Origin: CAZOWL01 sp964583605
GTDB lineage: Bacteria > Pseudomonadota > Gammaproteobacteria > Chromatiales > Chromatiaceae
Reading direction: 5' to 3'
NCBI GenBank assembly: GCA_964583605.1
Contig: CAZOWL010000130.1
Coordinates: 1-9,329 of the forward strand
Length of the DNA: 9,329 bases
Position numbers and translations under genes: made by a program. Of this stretch, positions 1 to 6,994 are shown piece by piece; position 1 is the stretch's first letter; each line of letters opens with the position of its first letter. Under the pieces are notes generated by a model that was given only the letters and a program-made list of their open reading frames with translations, was not told the DNA's origin and did not search any database.

Positions 1-2
1 TG

Positions 3-1511
3 CTCGCGCCCTATCTGCGCAAGTTCGGCAAGTTCACCGTGCCCGAGTTCATTGGTGACCGCTACTACTCGCAGGTGGCGCGCATCGTCGCCGTCTTGTG
101 CCTGATCACCGCGTCGATCACCTACGTCATCGGGCAGATGAAGGGCGTTGGCGTGGCCTTTGGCCGCTTCCTCGAGGTGCCCTTTGAGATGGGCGTCGTG
201 ATCGGCATGATCATCGTCTTTATCTATGCCGTGCTCGGCGGCATGAAGGGCATCACCTACACCCAGATCGCACAGTATGTCGTCCTGATCTTCGCCTACA
301 CGATCCCGGCGATCTTCATCTCGCTGCAGCTGACCGGCAATCCGCTCCCGCAGCTCGGCCTCGGCAGCACCTTCCAGGGCACGGATACTCTGGTGCTGGA
401 CAAGCTCGATCTCATACTGAAGGACCTCGGGTTCGGCGCGTACACCGTTCAAGCGGACTCGACACTGAACATCTTTCTGCTCACGATGTCGCTGATGATC
501 GGTACTGCCGGCCTACCGCACGTGATCATCCGCTTCTTCACCGTGCCCAAGGTGAAGGATGCCCGCACCTCGGCCGGCTGGGCTCTCGTCTTCATCGCCA
601 TCCTCTACACGACCGCGCCGGCTGTCGGTGCGATGGCACGGCTGAATCTGGTCGAGACGATTCAGACGGGACCGGTCGGCGAGCAGACCGCCAACATTGA
701 GCTGGCCAACCTGCCCGAGTGGATGAACCGCTGGCAGACCACTGGTCTCCTAGGCTGGGAAGACAAGAACAACGACGGGCGCCTGCAGTACTATAACGAC
801 GCCAATCCCGAGTTCGCCGCGAAGGCGGAGTCCTTTGGCTGGCAGGGCAACGAGCTGACCAATGTCGACCGCGACATCATGGTGTTGGCCAATCCCGAGA
901 TCGCCAAGCTGCCGAACTGGGTGATCGCGCTGGTCGCGGCCGGCGGTCTGGCCGCTGCGCTTTCAACGGCGGCCGGCCTTCTCCTGGCCATCTCCTCGTC
1001 CATCTCACATGACCTCCTGAAGGGCGTGTTCATGCCGCGCATCTCGGAAAAGGCTGAGCTTATGGCGGGACGCATCGCGATGGCCGGCGCGATCGTCCTC
1101 GCAGGAGTCCTTGGCATCAACCCGCCGGGCTTCGCCGCGCAGGTGGTGGCGCTGGCCTTCGGTCTCGCAGCCTCCTCGATCTTCCCCGCGCTGATGATGG
1201 GCATCTTCTATAAACGCGCCAATAGCACAGGGGCCATCTTCGGCATGCTCTCGGGCTTGACCGTGACCCTGGTCTACATCTTCTGGTTCAAGGGCTGGTT
1301 CTTCATCCCTGGCACCGAGATGATGGCCAATACGCCCGACAATTGGCTCCTCGGCATCTCGCCGGAGGCCTTCGGCGCCGTCGGGGCCCTGATCAACTTC
1401 GTTGTCGCCTTCGTCGTGGCCAAGTTGACTGCGCCTCCGCCGGCACATATCCAGCACCTGGTCGAGGACATCCGCGTTCCCGGAGGTGCTGGTCCCGCAA
1501 CGGGCCATTGA
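3..1511 (+). CDS. Sodium:solute symporter, ActP-like (VC_2705-type), 5' truncated
   Basis: An inner-membrane, Na+-coupled carrier of the SSS family, probably for acetate or another small carboxylate. The reading frame is open from base 3 with family-like sequence before the first GTG at 39, so the true start lies upstream of the window; about 502 residues are visible. Many hydrophobic helices are seen. Family marks are the stretch GTAGLPHVIIRFFTVPK (about 510-560), as in ActP, and the serine/threonine-rich helix LSTAAGLLLAISSSISHD (about 960-1011), where SSS carriers place the second Na+ ligands. An extra hydrophilic loop (about 670-900) contains an EF-hand-like motif, DKNNDGRLQYYND. The C-terminal tail (PPPAHIQHLVEDIRVP) fits the VC_2705 subfamily, which normally pairs with a small DUF4212 membrane subunit encoded just upstream, here outside the window. 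The family is sure; the substrate is inferred. Confidence 0.9.
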   Translation, partial: LAPYLRKFGKFTVPEFIGDRYYSQVARIVAVLCLITASITYVIGQMKGVGVAFGRFLEVPFEMGVVIGMIIVFIYAVLGGMKGITYTQIAQYVVLIFAYTIPAIFISLQLTGNPLPQLGLGSTFQGTDTLVLDKLDLILKDLGFGAYTVQADSTLNIFLLTMSLMIGTAGLPHVIIRFFTVPKVKDARTSAGWALVFIAILYTTAPAVGAMARLNLVETIQTGPVGEQTANIELANLPEWMNRWQTTGLLGWEDKNNDGRLQYYNDANPEFAAKAESFGWQGNELTNVDRDIMVLANPEIAKLPNWVIALVAAGGLAAALSTAAGLLLAISSSISHDLLKGVFMPRISEKAELMAGRIAMAGAIVLAGVLGINPPGFAAQVVALAFGLAASSIFPALMMGIFYKRANSTGAIFGMLSGLTVTLVYIFWFKGWFFIPGTEMMANTPDNWLLGISPEAFGAVGALINFVVAFVVAKLTAPPPAHIQHLVEDIRVPGGAGPATGH

Positions 1512-1548
1512 CCGTCCCGAACTGACCGGTTCCAACCGGTCCACTTCG

Positions 1549-1578
1549 AAGCCCCGCGACAGCGGGGCTTTTTGTTTT
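1549..1578 (+). terminator. Intrinsic terminator of the symporter gene
   Basis: A perfect 9-bp stem, AAGCCCCGC (1549-1557) with GCGGGGCTT (1562-1570), closes a GACA loop. It is followed by a T-rich tract, TTTTTGTTTT (1569-1578). It lies 37 bases after the symporter stop. A second small hairpin, GACCGGT (1524-1530) with ACCGGTC (1535-1541) and a TCCA loop, sits just before it. This should end the symporter transcript, so the DUF294 gene downstream probably has its own promoter. Confidence 0.9.
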
Positions 1579-1588
1579 CAGTGCCTAA

Positions 1589-1715
1589 ACGATCATGGGG
1601 CGAGGCGAGCTACCCCAGATGAGGAAAGGTCGCCTCGCCCCTGATCATTCCCTCACCCCAACCCTCTCCCGGAGGGCGAGGGAGCGAACGTGCTGCGCGG
1701 ATTTCATCGTGAAGG
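1589..1715. repeat. Dispersed palindromic repeat, copy 1 (full length)
   Basis: A unit of about 125 bp, present three times in this window in the same orientation (also at 6870 and 9190). Copies 1 and 2 align without gaps over 117 bases from GATCAT with 12 differences. It holds two hairpins. The first pairs GATCATGGGGCGAGGCGA (1591-1608) with TCGCCTCGCCCCTGATC (1630-1646), 17 pairs with one bulged T and a 21-base loop. The second pairs CCCTC-CCC (1662-1670) with GGG-GAGGG (1674-1682) around a GGA loop. A conserved tail runs to about 1715. It lies between the symporter terminator and the DUF294 gene and carries no gene of its own. The rest of the gap (1716-1811) shows no clear sigma-70 promoter. 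Confidence 0.85.
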
Positions 1716-1811
1716 AGACCGTACAGCCGCCATTGCGCCTCTGGCGTCGCGCCGCGTCGGACGCAACTAGGGTATCGTTAGCGCAATGACCATCCAAGCG
1801 AGGATTCGAAA

Positions 1812-3677
1812 ATGGACGTGGAGCTGATCGAGATCCGCGACTTCCTGGCGAGCCATCATCCCTTCGCTCTGTTGCCGCAGGAGGTGCTGGAGCGACTCCC
1901 GAAGCGTCTTGCAGTACGTTACTTTCGGCGTGGTACAGCTTTCCCCCCTCGCGACGGGGATCAGACGCACCTCTATATATTGCGGCGCGGCGCCGTCGAG
2001 CTGCGCGATGCCCAGGGCGAGCTAGTGAGCAAGCTCGCCGAGGGAGATCTCTGCCCGATGGCCTGTATGCCGGGGGATCCGAGCGCGCACTATCAGGGGC
2101 AGACCGCCGAGGATACCCTTGCCTATATGCTGCCGTGTGCCGAGCTGCAGGAGCTGCGGACGGAGCATCCGGCCTTCGCAGACTATTTCGAGCAGTCTAC
2201 AGGCGAGCGACTGCGGAGCGCCCTGGCGGTGATCAAGCATTCCACGTCGGGCAGCACCGGCCTGATGACAGTGCGCGTCGGTGACCTGGTCGGGCCATCC
2301 CTGATCCGCGCCGCGCCGGGCACCAGCATCCAAGAGGCGGCGCGTATCATGACCGAGCACCGGGTCTCCTCGCTGGTGATCATGGACGGGGAGCGCTTGG
2401 CGGGTATCATCACCGACCGCGATCTGCGCAGCCGCTGCCTGGCTAGCGGGCTCTCGCGCCAGCGCGCTGTCAGCGAGATCATGACAACGGCGTTGCAGAC
2501 CACCGATGTCGGAACCCTGGGGTTCGAGGCGTTGATGAAGATGACGCGTCTCAACGTGCACCATCTGCCGGTGCTCGAGGGGGAACGGGTCTGCGGCGTG
2601 ATCTCAACGACAGACCTGACTCGCTTCCAGAGCGCCAACGCCGTCTATCTGGTCGGCGATATCCACAAGGCCAAGGATGTCGCGACCCTGGTGCAGATCA
2701 GCGAGAAGGTGCCGGATCTACAGGTGACCCTTGTCGGGGGCGGGGCTACGGCCGATCAGGTCGGGCAGGCGGTCAGCGCCGTCACCGATGCGATCACGCA
2801 ACGTCTGATCGAGCTGGCCGAGCAGGAGCTTGGTCCACCGCCGGTGTCCTACGCGTGGATGGCGGGCGGCTCCCAGGCCCGCCGCGAGCAGACCTCGCAC
2901 TCGGATCAAGACAACGCGCTGCTCATCGCCGATCACGCCAAGCCCGATGACGAGGCCTACTTCGAGGCCCTGGCCAAGATCGTCAACGATGGGCTCGATG
3001 CCTGCGGCTACTACTATTGCCCAGGTGACGTCATGGCGAAGAACCCCAAGTGGCGACAGCCGCTGCGGATCTGGCGGAAGTACTTCACGAATTGGATTGA
3101 GCGGCCCGAGCCGATGGCGCTGATGCTCTCCAGCGTCTTCTTCGATCTTCGCCCGATCCATGACCCCGACGGCCTATTTGAAGAGCTGCGCGATCACATC
3201 CTTCAGCACAGTCGCGCCAACCGGATCTTCATCGCCTACATGACGGCGAATGCCCTGAAGCATCGCCCGCCGCTGGGCTTCTTCCGCAACTTCGTGCTGA
3301 TACGCGGAGGCGAGCATAACCATACTTTCGACATCAAGCATCGCGGGACGGTGCCGGTGATCGATCTGGCCCGCGTCTACGCATTATCCGTGGGTATCGG
3401 TGCCATCAACACCCTCGAGCGGCTGCGCGCGGCCGGCGAGACCCCGGCCCTGAGTCGCGACGGGGCGGCGAATCTGGTCGATGCTCTGGAGTTTATCGGG
3501 ACGCTGCGCGTGCAGCACCAGGCGCGTCAATTACGGCGGGGCGAGAAGGCCGATAACTACCTGTCGCCGGATGAGCTCTCGCCTCTGGAACGTGGCCACC
3601 TGAAGGACACCTTCATCTTTATCAATACGATGCAGGAAACCCTCGGGCAGCGCTATCAGGCGGGCCGCTTCGCCTAA
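1812..3677 (+). CDS. cNMP-fold/CBS-pair/DUF294 putative nucleotidyltransferase
   Basis: A 621-residue soluble, multidomain signalling protein. The order is: a cyclic-nucleotide-binding-like fold (about 17-137), two CBS motifs (about 155-275, with 'TDRDLRSR' and 'STTDLTRF' ends) that usually sense adenine nucleotides, a GlnD-like nucleotidyltransferase domain (about 300-450), and DUF294_C (about 470-615). The transferase signature is present: GGS at 352-354, the carboxylates D365 and D367 in SDQDNALL, and a likely third at D445 in FFDLRPI, so it should be catalytically competent. Its target is unknown. The N-terminal fold lacks an obvious phosphate-binding cassette (no GE...RxA pattern), so cAMP binding is doubtful. 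ATG at 1812 has AGGA at 1801-1804, 7 bases upstream. The gene follows an SSS symporter and precedes an exonuclease gene, a common neighbourhood for this family. Confidence 0.9.
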   Translation: MDVELIEIRDFLASHHPFALLPQEVLERLPKRLAVRYFRRGTAFPPRDGDQTHLYILRRGAVELRDAQGELVSKLAEGDLCPMACMPGDPSAHYQGQTAEDTLAYMLPCAELQELRTEHPAFADYFEQSTGERLRSALAVIKHSTSGSTGLMTVRVGDLVGPSLIRAAPGTSIQEAARIMTEHRVSSLVIMDGERLAGIITDRDLRSRCLASGLSRQRAVSEIMTTALQTTDVGTLGFEALMKMTRLNVHHLPVLEGERVCGVISTTDLTRFQSANAVYLVGDIHKAKDVATLVQISEKVPDLQVTLVGGGATADQVGQAVSAVTDAITQRLIELAEQELGPPPVSYAWMAGGSQARREQTSHSDQDNALLIADHAKPDDEAYFEALAKIVNDGLDACGYYYCPGDVMAKNPKWRQPLRIWRKYFTNWIERPEPMALMLSSVFFDLRPIHDPDGLFEELRDHILQHSRANRIFIAYMTANALKHRPPLGFFRNFVLIRGGEHNHTFDIKHRGTVPVIDLARVYALSVGIGAINTLERLRAAGETPALSRDGAANLVDALEFIGTLRVQHQARQLRRGEKADNYLSPDELSPLERGHLKDTFIFINTMQETLGQRYQAGRFA

Positions 3678-3708
3678 GGGCGCGCATGCCATGGTGCGTA
3701 CCTGAGAG

Positions 3709-4395
3709 ATGTCACTGGCGGGTCTGGTCCTTGATTGGCGGCGAAGATGGCGCTGTCGTCGCTGCCCGCCGGGGCCGCTGCGTCAGTATCTCGCGGTGCC
3801 GTTTCCGGAGCCCGCGCGCGATTACCGCGACGTCGAGCTCCTCGCCGTCGACATGGAGACCACGGGCCTTGACCCGAGAAAGGATCTGATGCTGAGCGTC
3901 GGTCACGTGCTCGTGCGTTGCGGCCGGGTTGAGCTGGCAACCGCCCGCCATCGCATGATCCGCATCGACCGCGCTGTGCCCGAGGCAAGCGCCGTGATCC
4001 ACCAGATCACCGATGATCAAGCGGCCGGCGGCGAAGAGCTCGGAATGGTCATTGCCGAGCTGCTGGGCGCATTGGCCGGGCGGGTGATGATCGCCCACCA
4101 CGCGCGGATCGAGAGGACCTTCCTCGGAGCCGCTTGCCGCAAGCTCTACGGCCGCGATCTTCTCGTGCCCATCGCCGACACCCAGGCTCTGGCCAGGCGC
4201 AGCTTCGAGCGGCGGGATATCCCGTTCAAGGGCTCAGACCTGCGCCTTCACGCCCTCGGCGACCGCTACAATCTCCCGAGGTACGACGCCCACAACGCGC
4301 TGAGCGACGCCTTGGCGGCCGCCGAGCTCTTCCTCGCCCAGGCCGCCTATCGCGACAACGGCCGCGGCCTGCCTCTAAGCGCCTTCTTATGCTGA
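3709..4395 (+). CDS. DnaQ-like 3'-5' exonuclease (DEDDh)
   Basis: A 228-residue protein related to the epsilon proofreading subunit of DNA polymerase III and to RNase T. Exo I is VDMETTGLD (D48, E50). Exo II is AHHARIERTFL, with Glu135 at or next to the place where most relatives have Asp. Exo III is HNALSDA (H195, D200). These would bind two metal ions for 3'-5' hydrolysis of a nucleic acid. About 40 basic, tryptophan-containing residues come before the catalytic domain. It starts 31 bases after the DUF294 stop with GAGAG just before the ATG, so the two are probably co-transcribed. Exonucleases of this type often accompany the DUF294 protein and the symporter; whether this one proofreads, degrades RNA or has a signalling role cannot be told. 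It is unlikely to be the main dnaQ, as the context is wrong. Confidence 0.88.
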   Translation: MSLAGLVLDWRRRWRCRRCPPGPLRQYLAVPFPEPARDYRDVELLAVDMETTGLDPRKDLMLSVGHVLVRCGRVELATARHRMIRIDRAVPEASAVIHQITDDQAAGGEELGMVIAELLGALAGRVMIAHHARIERTFLGAACRKLYGRDLLVPIADTQALARRSFERRDIPFKGSDLRLHALGDRYNLPRYDAHNALSDALAAAELFLAQAAYRDNGRGLPLSAFLC

Positions 4396-4396
4396 G

Positions 4397-5734
4397 CTAC
4401 CCCGAGCCGAGCGTGCGGCCTTCGGCTTCGGCGATCCGTTCAGCCCAGACGCGCGCGTCGGCGATGATGGCTTGCAGGTCCAGCGTCGTTGGCTGGCCGT
4501 CGCGGAGCACTTGGCGGCCGCCGATCCAGACGTTGCGTACCTGGTGGCGGCCCGCGGCATACACGATCTGCGAGACCGGGTTGTAGATCGGTTGGGTATG
4601 CGAATCGCTGAGGTCGATCGCGACGATGTCCGCCGCCTTGCCGGGCTCGAGTGACCCGATCTCCTCGTCGAGACCGAAGGCACGAGCACCATTCACCGTC
4701 GCCATCCGCAGCGCCGTCGCGGCGGGCACTGCGGCAGCGGAGTGTGCCACGCCCTTTGCCAGCAGGGCGGCGGTGCGCATCTCGCCGAGCAGATTGAGAT
4801 CATTGTTGCTGGCCGCCCCGTCGGTGCCGAGGGCGACATTGACCCCCGCGTCGAGGAGGCGTGCCACCGGGCAGAAGCCGCTCGCGAGCTTGAGGTTCGA
4901 CTCCGGGCAATGGACGACGTGGGCGCCGGCCTGAGCCAGGCGCGCGATCTCCGCGGTTTCGAGCTGCGTCATATGGATCGCGACCAGGCTGGGACCTAAG
5001 AGGCCGAGCCGATCGAGCCGCGCCAGTGGTCGCTCGCCGTGGTCGCGGAGCGACTGGACGATCTCGTCATGTGTCTCGTGCAGATGGATGTGGATCGGCA
5101 CCTCGAGCTCGTCGCCGAGGATGCGGATGCGCGCGAGGGGCACATCGGAGACGGCGTAGGGTGAATGCGGCGCGAAGGCGATGCGGATCAAGGGATGATC
5201 GCGATACTGGTCATGCAGCTCCAACCCGCGGGCGATGTAATCGTCGGCCGTCTCGGCGAAGCGGGATGGGAAATCGAGGACGATCATGCCCACGACGGCA
5301 CGCTGTCCGGCCTCGGCGGCAGCTTGAGCGGTCACCGCCGGATAGAAGTACATGTCGTTGAAGCAGGTCACCCCGCCGCGCAGCATCTCCAACACCGCAA
5401 GCCGCGTCCCGGCCAGCACGAAGTCCGGATCGACCCAGCGCCGCTCGGCGGGCCAGATGTGCTCATTCAGCCAGGTCATCAAAGGCAGATCATCGGCGAG
5501 CCCGCGCATCAAGGTCATCGGAGAATGGGTATGGGCGTTGACCAGGCCAGGGATCAGCACTTGACTGGGCAGCTCCAGCTCACGGCTCGCGGAGATCTGA
5601 CGCCGCGCCTCACAGGTCGGCAAGATCGCCAGGATGCGCCGGTCGGCGACAGCCAGGCTGTGCTCGACAAGAATGGAGTTGTCGGCATCGACCGGCAGGA
5701 TCCAACGGGGATGGATGAGGAGATCGGCATGCAT
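4397..5734 (-). CDS. mtaD: 5-methylthioadenosine/S-adenosylhomocysteine deaminase (TRZ/ATZ amidohydrolase)
   Basis: A 445-residue cytosolic metal-dependent deaminase of the amidohydrolase superfamily. It converts methylthioadenosine to methylthioinosine, and probably S-adenosylhomocysteine to its inosyl form. The TIM-barrel metal ligands are all present: H68 and H70 in NAHTHS, H217 and catalytic E220 in IHLHET, H254, and D305 in LGTDGAASNN. H190 in APHSPY matches the substrate-contacting His of characterised MtaD. The frame stays open up to about 6100, but the extra N-terminus is arginine-rich, matches no family start and would overlap mtnA, so I chose ATG at 5734 (MHADLLIHPRWILPVD). An AAGGA lies upstream at a rather long distance (13 bases). 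It is divergent from mtnA, its pathway partner; adjacent mtaD and mtnA are also known in Pseudomonas. Other amidohydrolase substrates cannot be excluded. Confidence 0.9.
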   Translation of the reverse strand: MHADLLIHPRWILPVDADNSILVEHSLAVADRRILAILPTCEARRQISASRELELPSQVLIPGLVNAHTHSPMTLMRGLADDLPLMTWLNEHIWPAERRWVDPDFVLAGTRLAVLEMLRGGVTCFNDMYFYPAVTAQAAAEAGQRAVVGMIVLDFPSRFAETADDYIARGLELHDQYRDHPLIRIAFAPHSPYAVSDVPLARIRILGDELEVPIHIHLHETHDEIVQSLRDHGERPLARLDRLGLLGPSLVAIHMTQLETAEIARLAQAGAHVVHCPESNLKLASGFCPVARLLDAGVNVALGTDGAASNNDLNLLGEMRTAALLAKGVAHSAAAVPAATALRMATVNGARAFGLDEEIGSLEPGKAADIVAIDLSDSHTQPIYNPVSQIVYAAGRHQVRNVWIGGRQVLRDGQPTTLDLQAIIADARVWAERIAEAEGRTLGSG

Positions 5735-5808
5735 AATCTGATTCGGATCCTTTGCGCGCGTCGCCACAAAGGCGACAATAGCCGGAAATCTGCCATAGAG
5801 AGCGCCCG
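5735..5808. promoter_or_regulatory. Divergent mtaD/mtnA control region with an inverted repeat
   Basis: This 74-bp gap separates the divergent starts of mtaD and mtnA, so both promoters must lie in it or run into the coding ends. A perfect inverted repeat, GTCGCC (5760-5765), ACAAA, GGCGAC (5771-5776), lies near its middle and could be an operator or a small hairpin. TTGCGC at 5752 and ACAATA at 5775 have 17-bp spacing but match sigma-70 boxes poorly. I see no SAM riboswitch here, and the space is too small for one. Confidence 0.4.
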
Positions 5809-6903
5809 ATGGAAAGCCAAGCGCCCCCCCGCGTGACCCCCGACAATGCCGTGGTTTGGCAGCAGGACCGCCTGTACCTACTGGATCAGCGGTATCTGCC
5901 CATCCGCACCGAGTTCCTCGCCCTGGACGACGCTTCAGCCATGGCCGCGGCGATTCGGGCCATGGTCGTGCGCGGTGCACCCGCGATCGGCATCGCTGCC
6001 GCCTATGGTGTGGTCCTCGCTGCCCGCGGCCGTTTCGCCGAGCACGGCGCCGACTGGCGCTCGTACATCGAGACTGACCTCGAGCGGCTTGCGGCCGCAC
6101 GGCCGACGGCGGTGAATCTCTTTTGGGCCCTTGCGCGGATGCGCGAGCGGCTTGTCACCCTCGATGCCGACGACCCGGTGCCCGCGCTGCTCGCCGAGGC
6201 CCTGGCGATCCATGACGAGGATCGGTCGGGCAACCGGCGCATCGGTGAGCTGGGCGCCGAGCTGATCGCCGAGCCGACCGAGGTGATCACCCATTGCAAT
6301 GCCGGCGCCCTCGCAACCGGTGGGTACGGCACCGCCCTGGGCGTGATCCGCAGCGGCTTCGCCGCCGGGCGCATTCGCCATGTCTATGCTGACGAGACCC
6401 GGCCATGGCTACAAGGGACGCGGCTCACGGCCTGGGAGCTGGCCGAATCCGGCATCCCTGTGACAGTGCAGGCCGATCATGCCGCCGCGAGCTTGATGGC
6501 GACCGGCCGTATCGGCTGGGTCATCGTCGGCTCCGACCGGATCGCGGCCAATGGCGATGTCGCGAACAAGATCGGTACCTACGGCCTGGCCGTTATGGCC
6601 CGTCACCATGGGGTCCGCGTGATGGTGGCGGCGCCGACCTCGACGATCGATCTGGCCGTGGCGAGCGGCGAGGAGATCCCGATCGAGGAGCGCGACCCCG
6701 AGGAGGTCCTGGCCTGCGGCGGTGTCCGCTTGGGTCCGGAGGGCGTCCCGGCGCGCAACCCGGTCTTCGATGTCACGCCGGCGGCCCTCGTCGACGTCAT
6801 CGTCACCGAACGGGGTATCGTGAGGTCGCCGAGCCGCGAGTCGATCGCGGCCATCAAGGCGCTGTGCTCACGATCATGGGACGAGGCGAGCCACCCCAGA
6901 TGA
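5809..6903 (+). CDS. mtnA: Methylthioribose-1-phosphate isomerase
   Basis: A 364-residue cytosolic enzyme of the eIF2B-like isomerase family that turns 5-methylthioribose-1-phosphate into 5-methylthioribulose-1-phosphate in methionine salvage. Seen in the sequence: RGAPAIGIAAAYG (55-67), the catalytic cysteine C163 in THCNAGALATGGYGTALG, the catalytic aspartate D243 in VGSDRIAANGDVANKIGT, and the phosphate-binding RGAP and CNAG loops. The N-terminus (VVWQQDRLYLLDQRYLP) fits the family at ATG 5809. With MtaD next door, the likely route is MTA to methylthioinosine to methylthioribose-1-phosphate; the phosphorylase for the middle step is not in this window. The last ten or eleven residues (after AIKALC) and the TGA stop are encoded by a dispersed repeat that has entered the 3' end; the normal family ending appears complete before that point, so activity should survive. 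Confidence 0.95.
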   Translation: MESQAPPRVTPDNAVVWQQDRLYLLDQRYLPIRTEFLALDDASAMAAAIRAMVVRGAPAIGIAAAYGVVLAARGRFAEHGADWRSYIETDLERLAAARPTAVNLFWALARMRERLVTLDADDPVPALLAEALAIHDEDRSGNRRIGELGAELIAEPTEVITHCNAGALATGGYGTALGVIRSGFAAGRIRHVYADETRPWLQGTRLTAWELAESGIPVTVQADHAAASLMATGRIGWVIVGSDRIAANGDVANKIGTYGLAVMARHHGVRVMVAAPTSTIDLAVASGEEIPIEERDPEEVLACGGVRLGPEGVPARNPVFDVTPAALVDVIVTERGIVRSPSRESIAAIKALCSRSWDEASHPR

Positions 6904-6994
6904 TGAAAGGTCGCTTTGTCCCTGATCGTTCCCTCACCCGAACCCTCTCCCAGAGGGCGAGGGAGCGAACGTACTACGCGAATTTCATAGTAAG
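6870..6994. repeat. Dispersed palindromic repeat, copy 2, bridging two convergent genes
   Basis: The second copy of the unit at 1589. It begins ACGATCATGGGACGAGGCGA and ends near TTTCATAGTAAGG. The first hairpin pairs 6870-6889 with 6911-6930. The second pairs CCCTC-CCC with GGG-GAGGG at about 6943-6963. It covers the mtnA stop (6901-6903) and the stop of the glycosylase gene coming from the other side (6974-6976), and it adds residues to both proteins. Having two hairpins between convergent genes, it may serve as a two-way terminator, but there is no clear T tract. Confidence 0.85.

Noticed and set aside
1005..1544. Open minus-strand frame of 179 codons opposite the symporter
   Set aside because: It is antisense to conserved membrane helices, its product has no recognisable domain, and such frames are expected in GC-rich DNA.
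1589..1789. Short open frame starting in repeat copy 1 (from about 1595)
   Set aside because: The predicted peptide comes mainly from the repeat hairpins (similar 'LTPTLSRRARERT' peptides arise from copy 2 as well), so it is a by-product of the repeat rather than a gene.
4393..4399. Terminator between the exonuclease and mtaD
   Set aside because: The two stop codons are separated by one base and I saw no hairpin with a T tract for either strand; termination must occur inside the opposing gene or by another mechanism.
5165..5836. Open plus-strand frame of 223 codons opposite mtaD
   Set aside because: It is a shadow frame of a conserved enzyme gene; no ribosome site or domain supports it.
5735..6100. 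N-terminal extension of the mtaD frame by 122 codons
   Set aside because: It is rich in Arg, Pro and Gly, matches no amidohydrolase start, and lies antisense to the well-supported beginning of mtnA. The family N-terminus fits ATG 5734.
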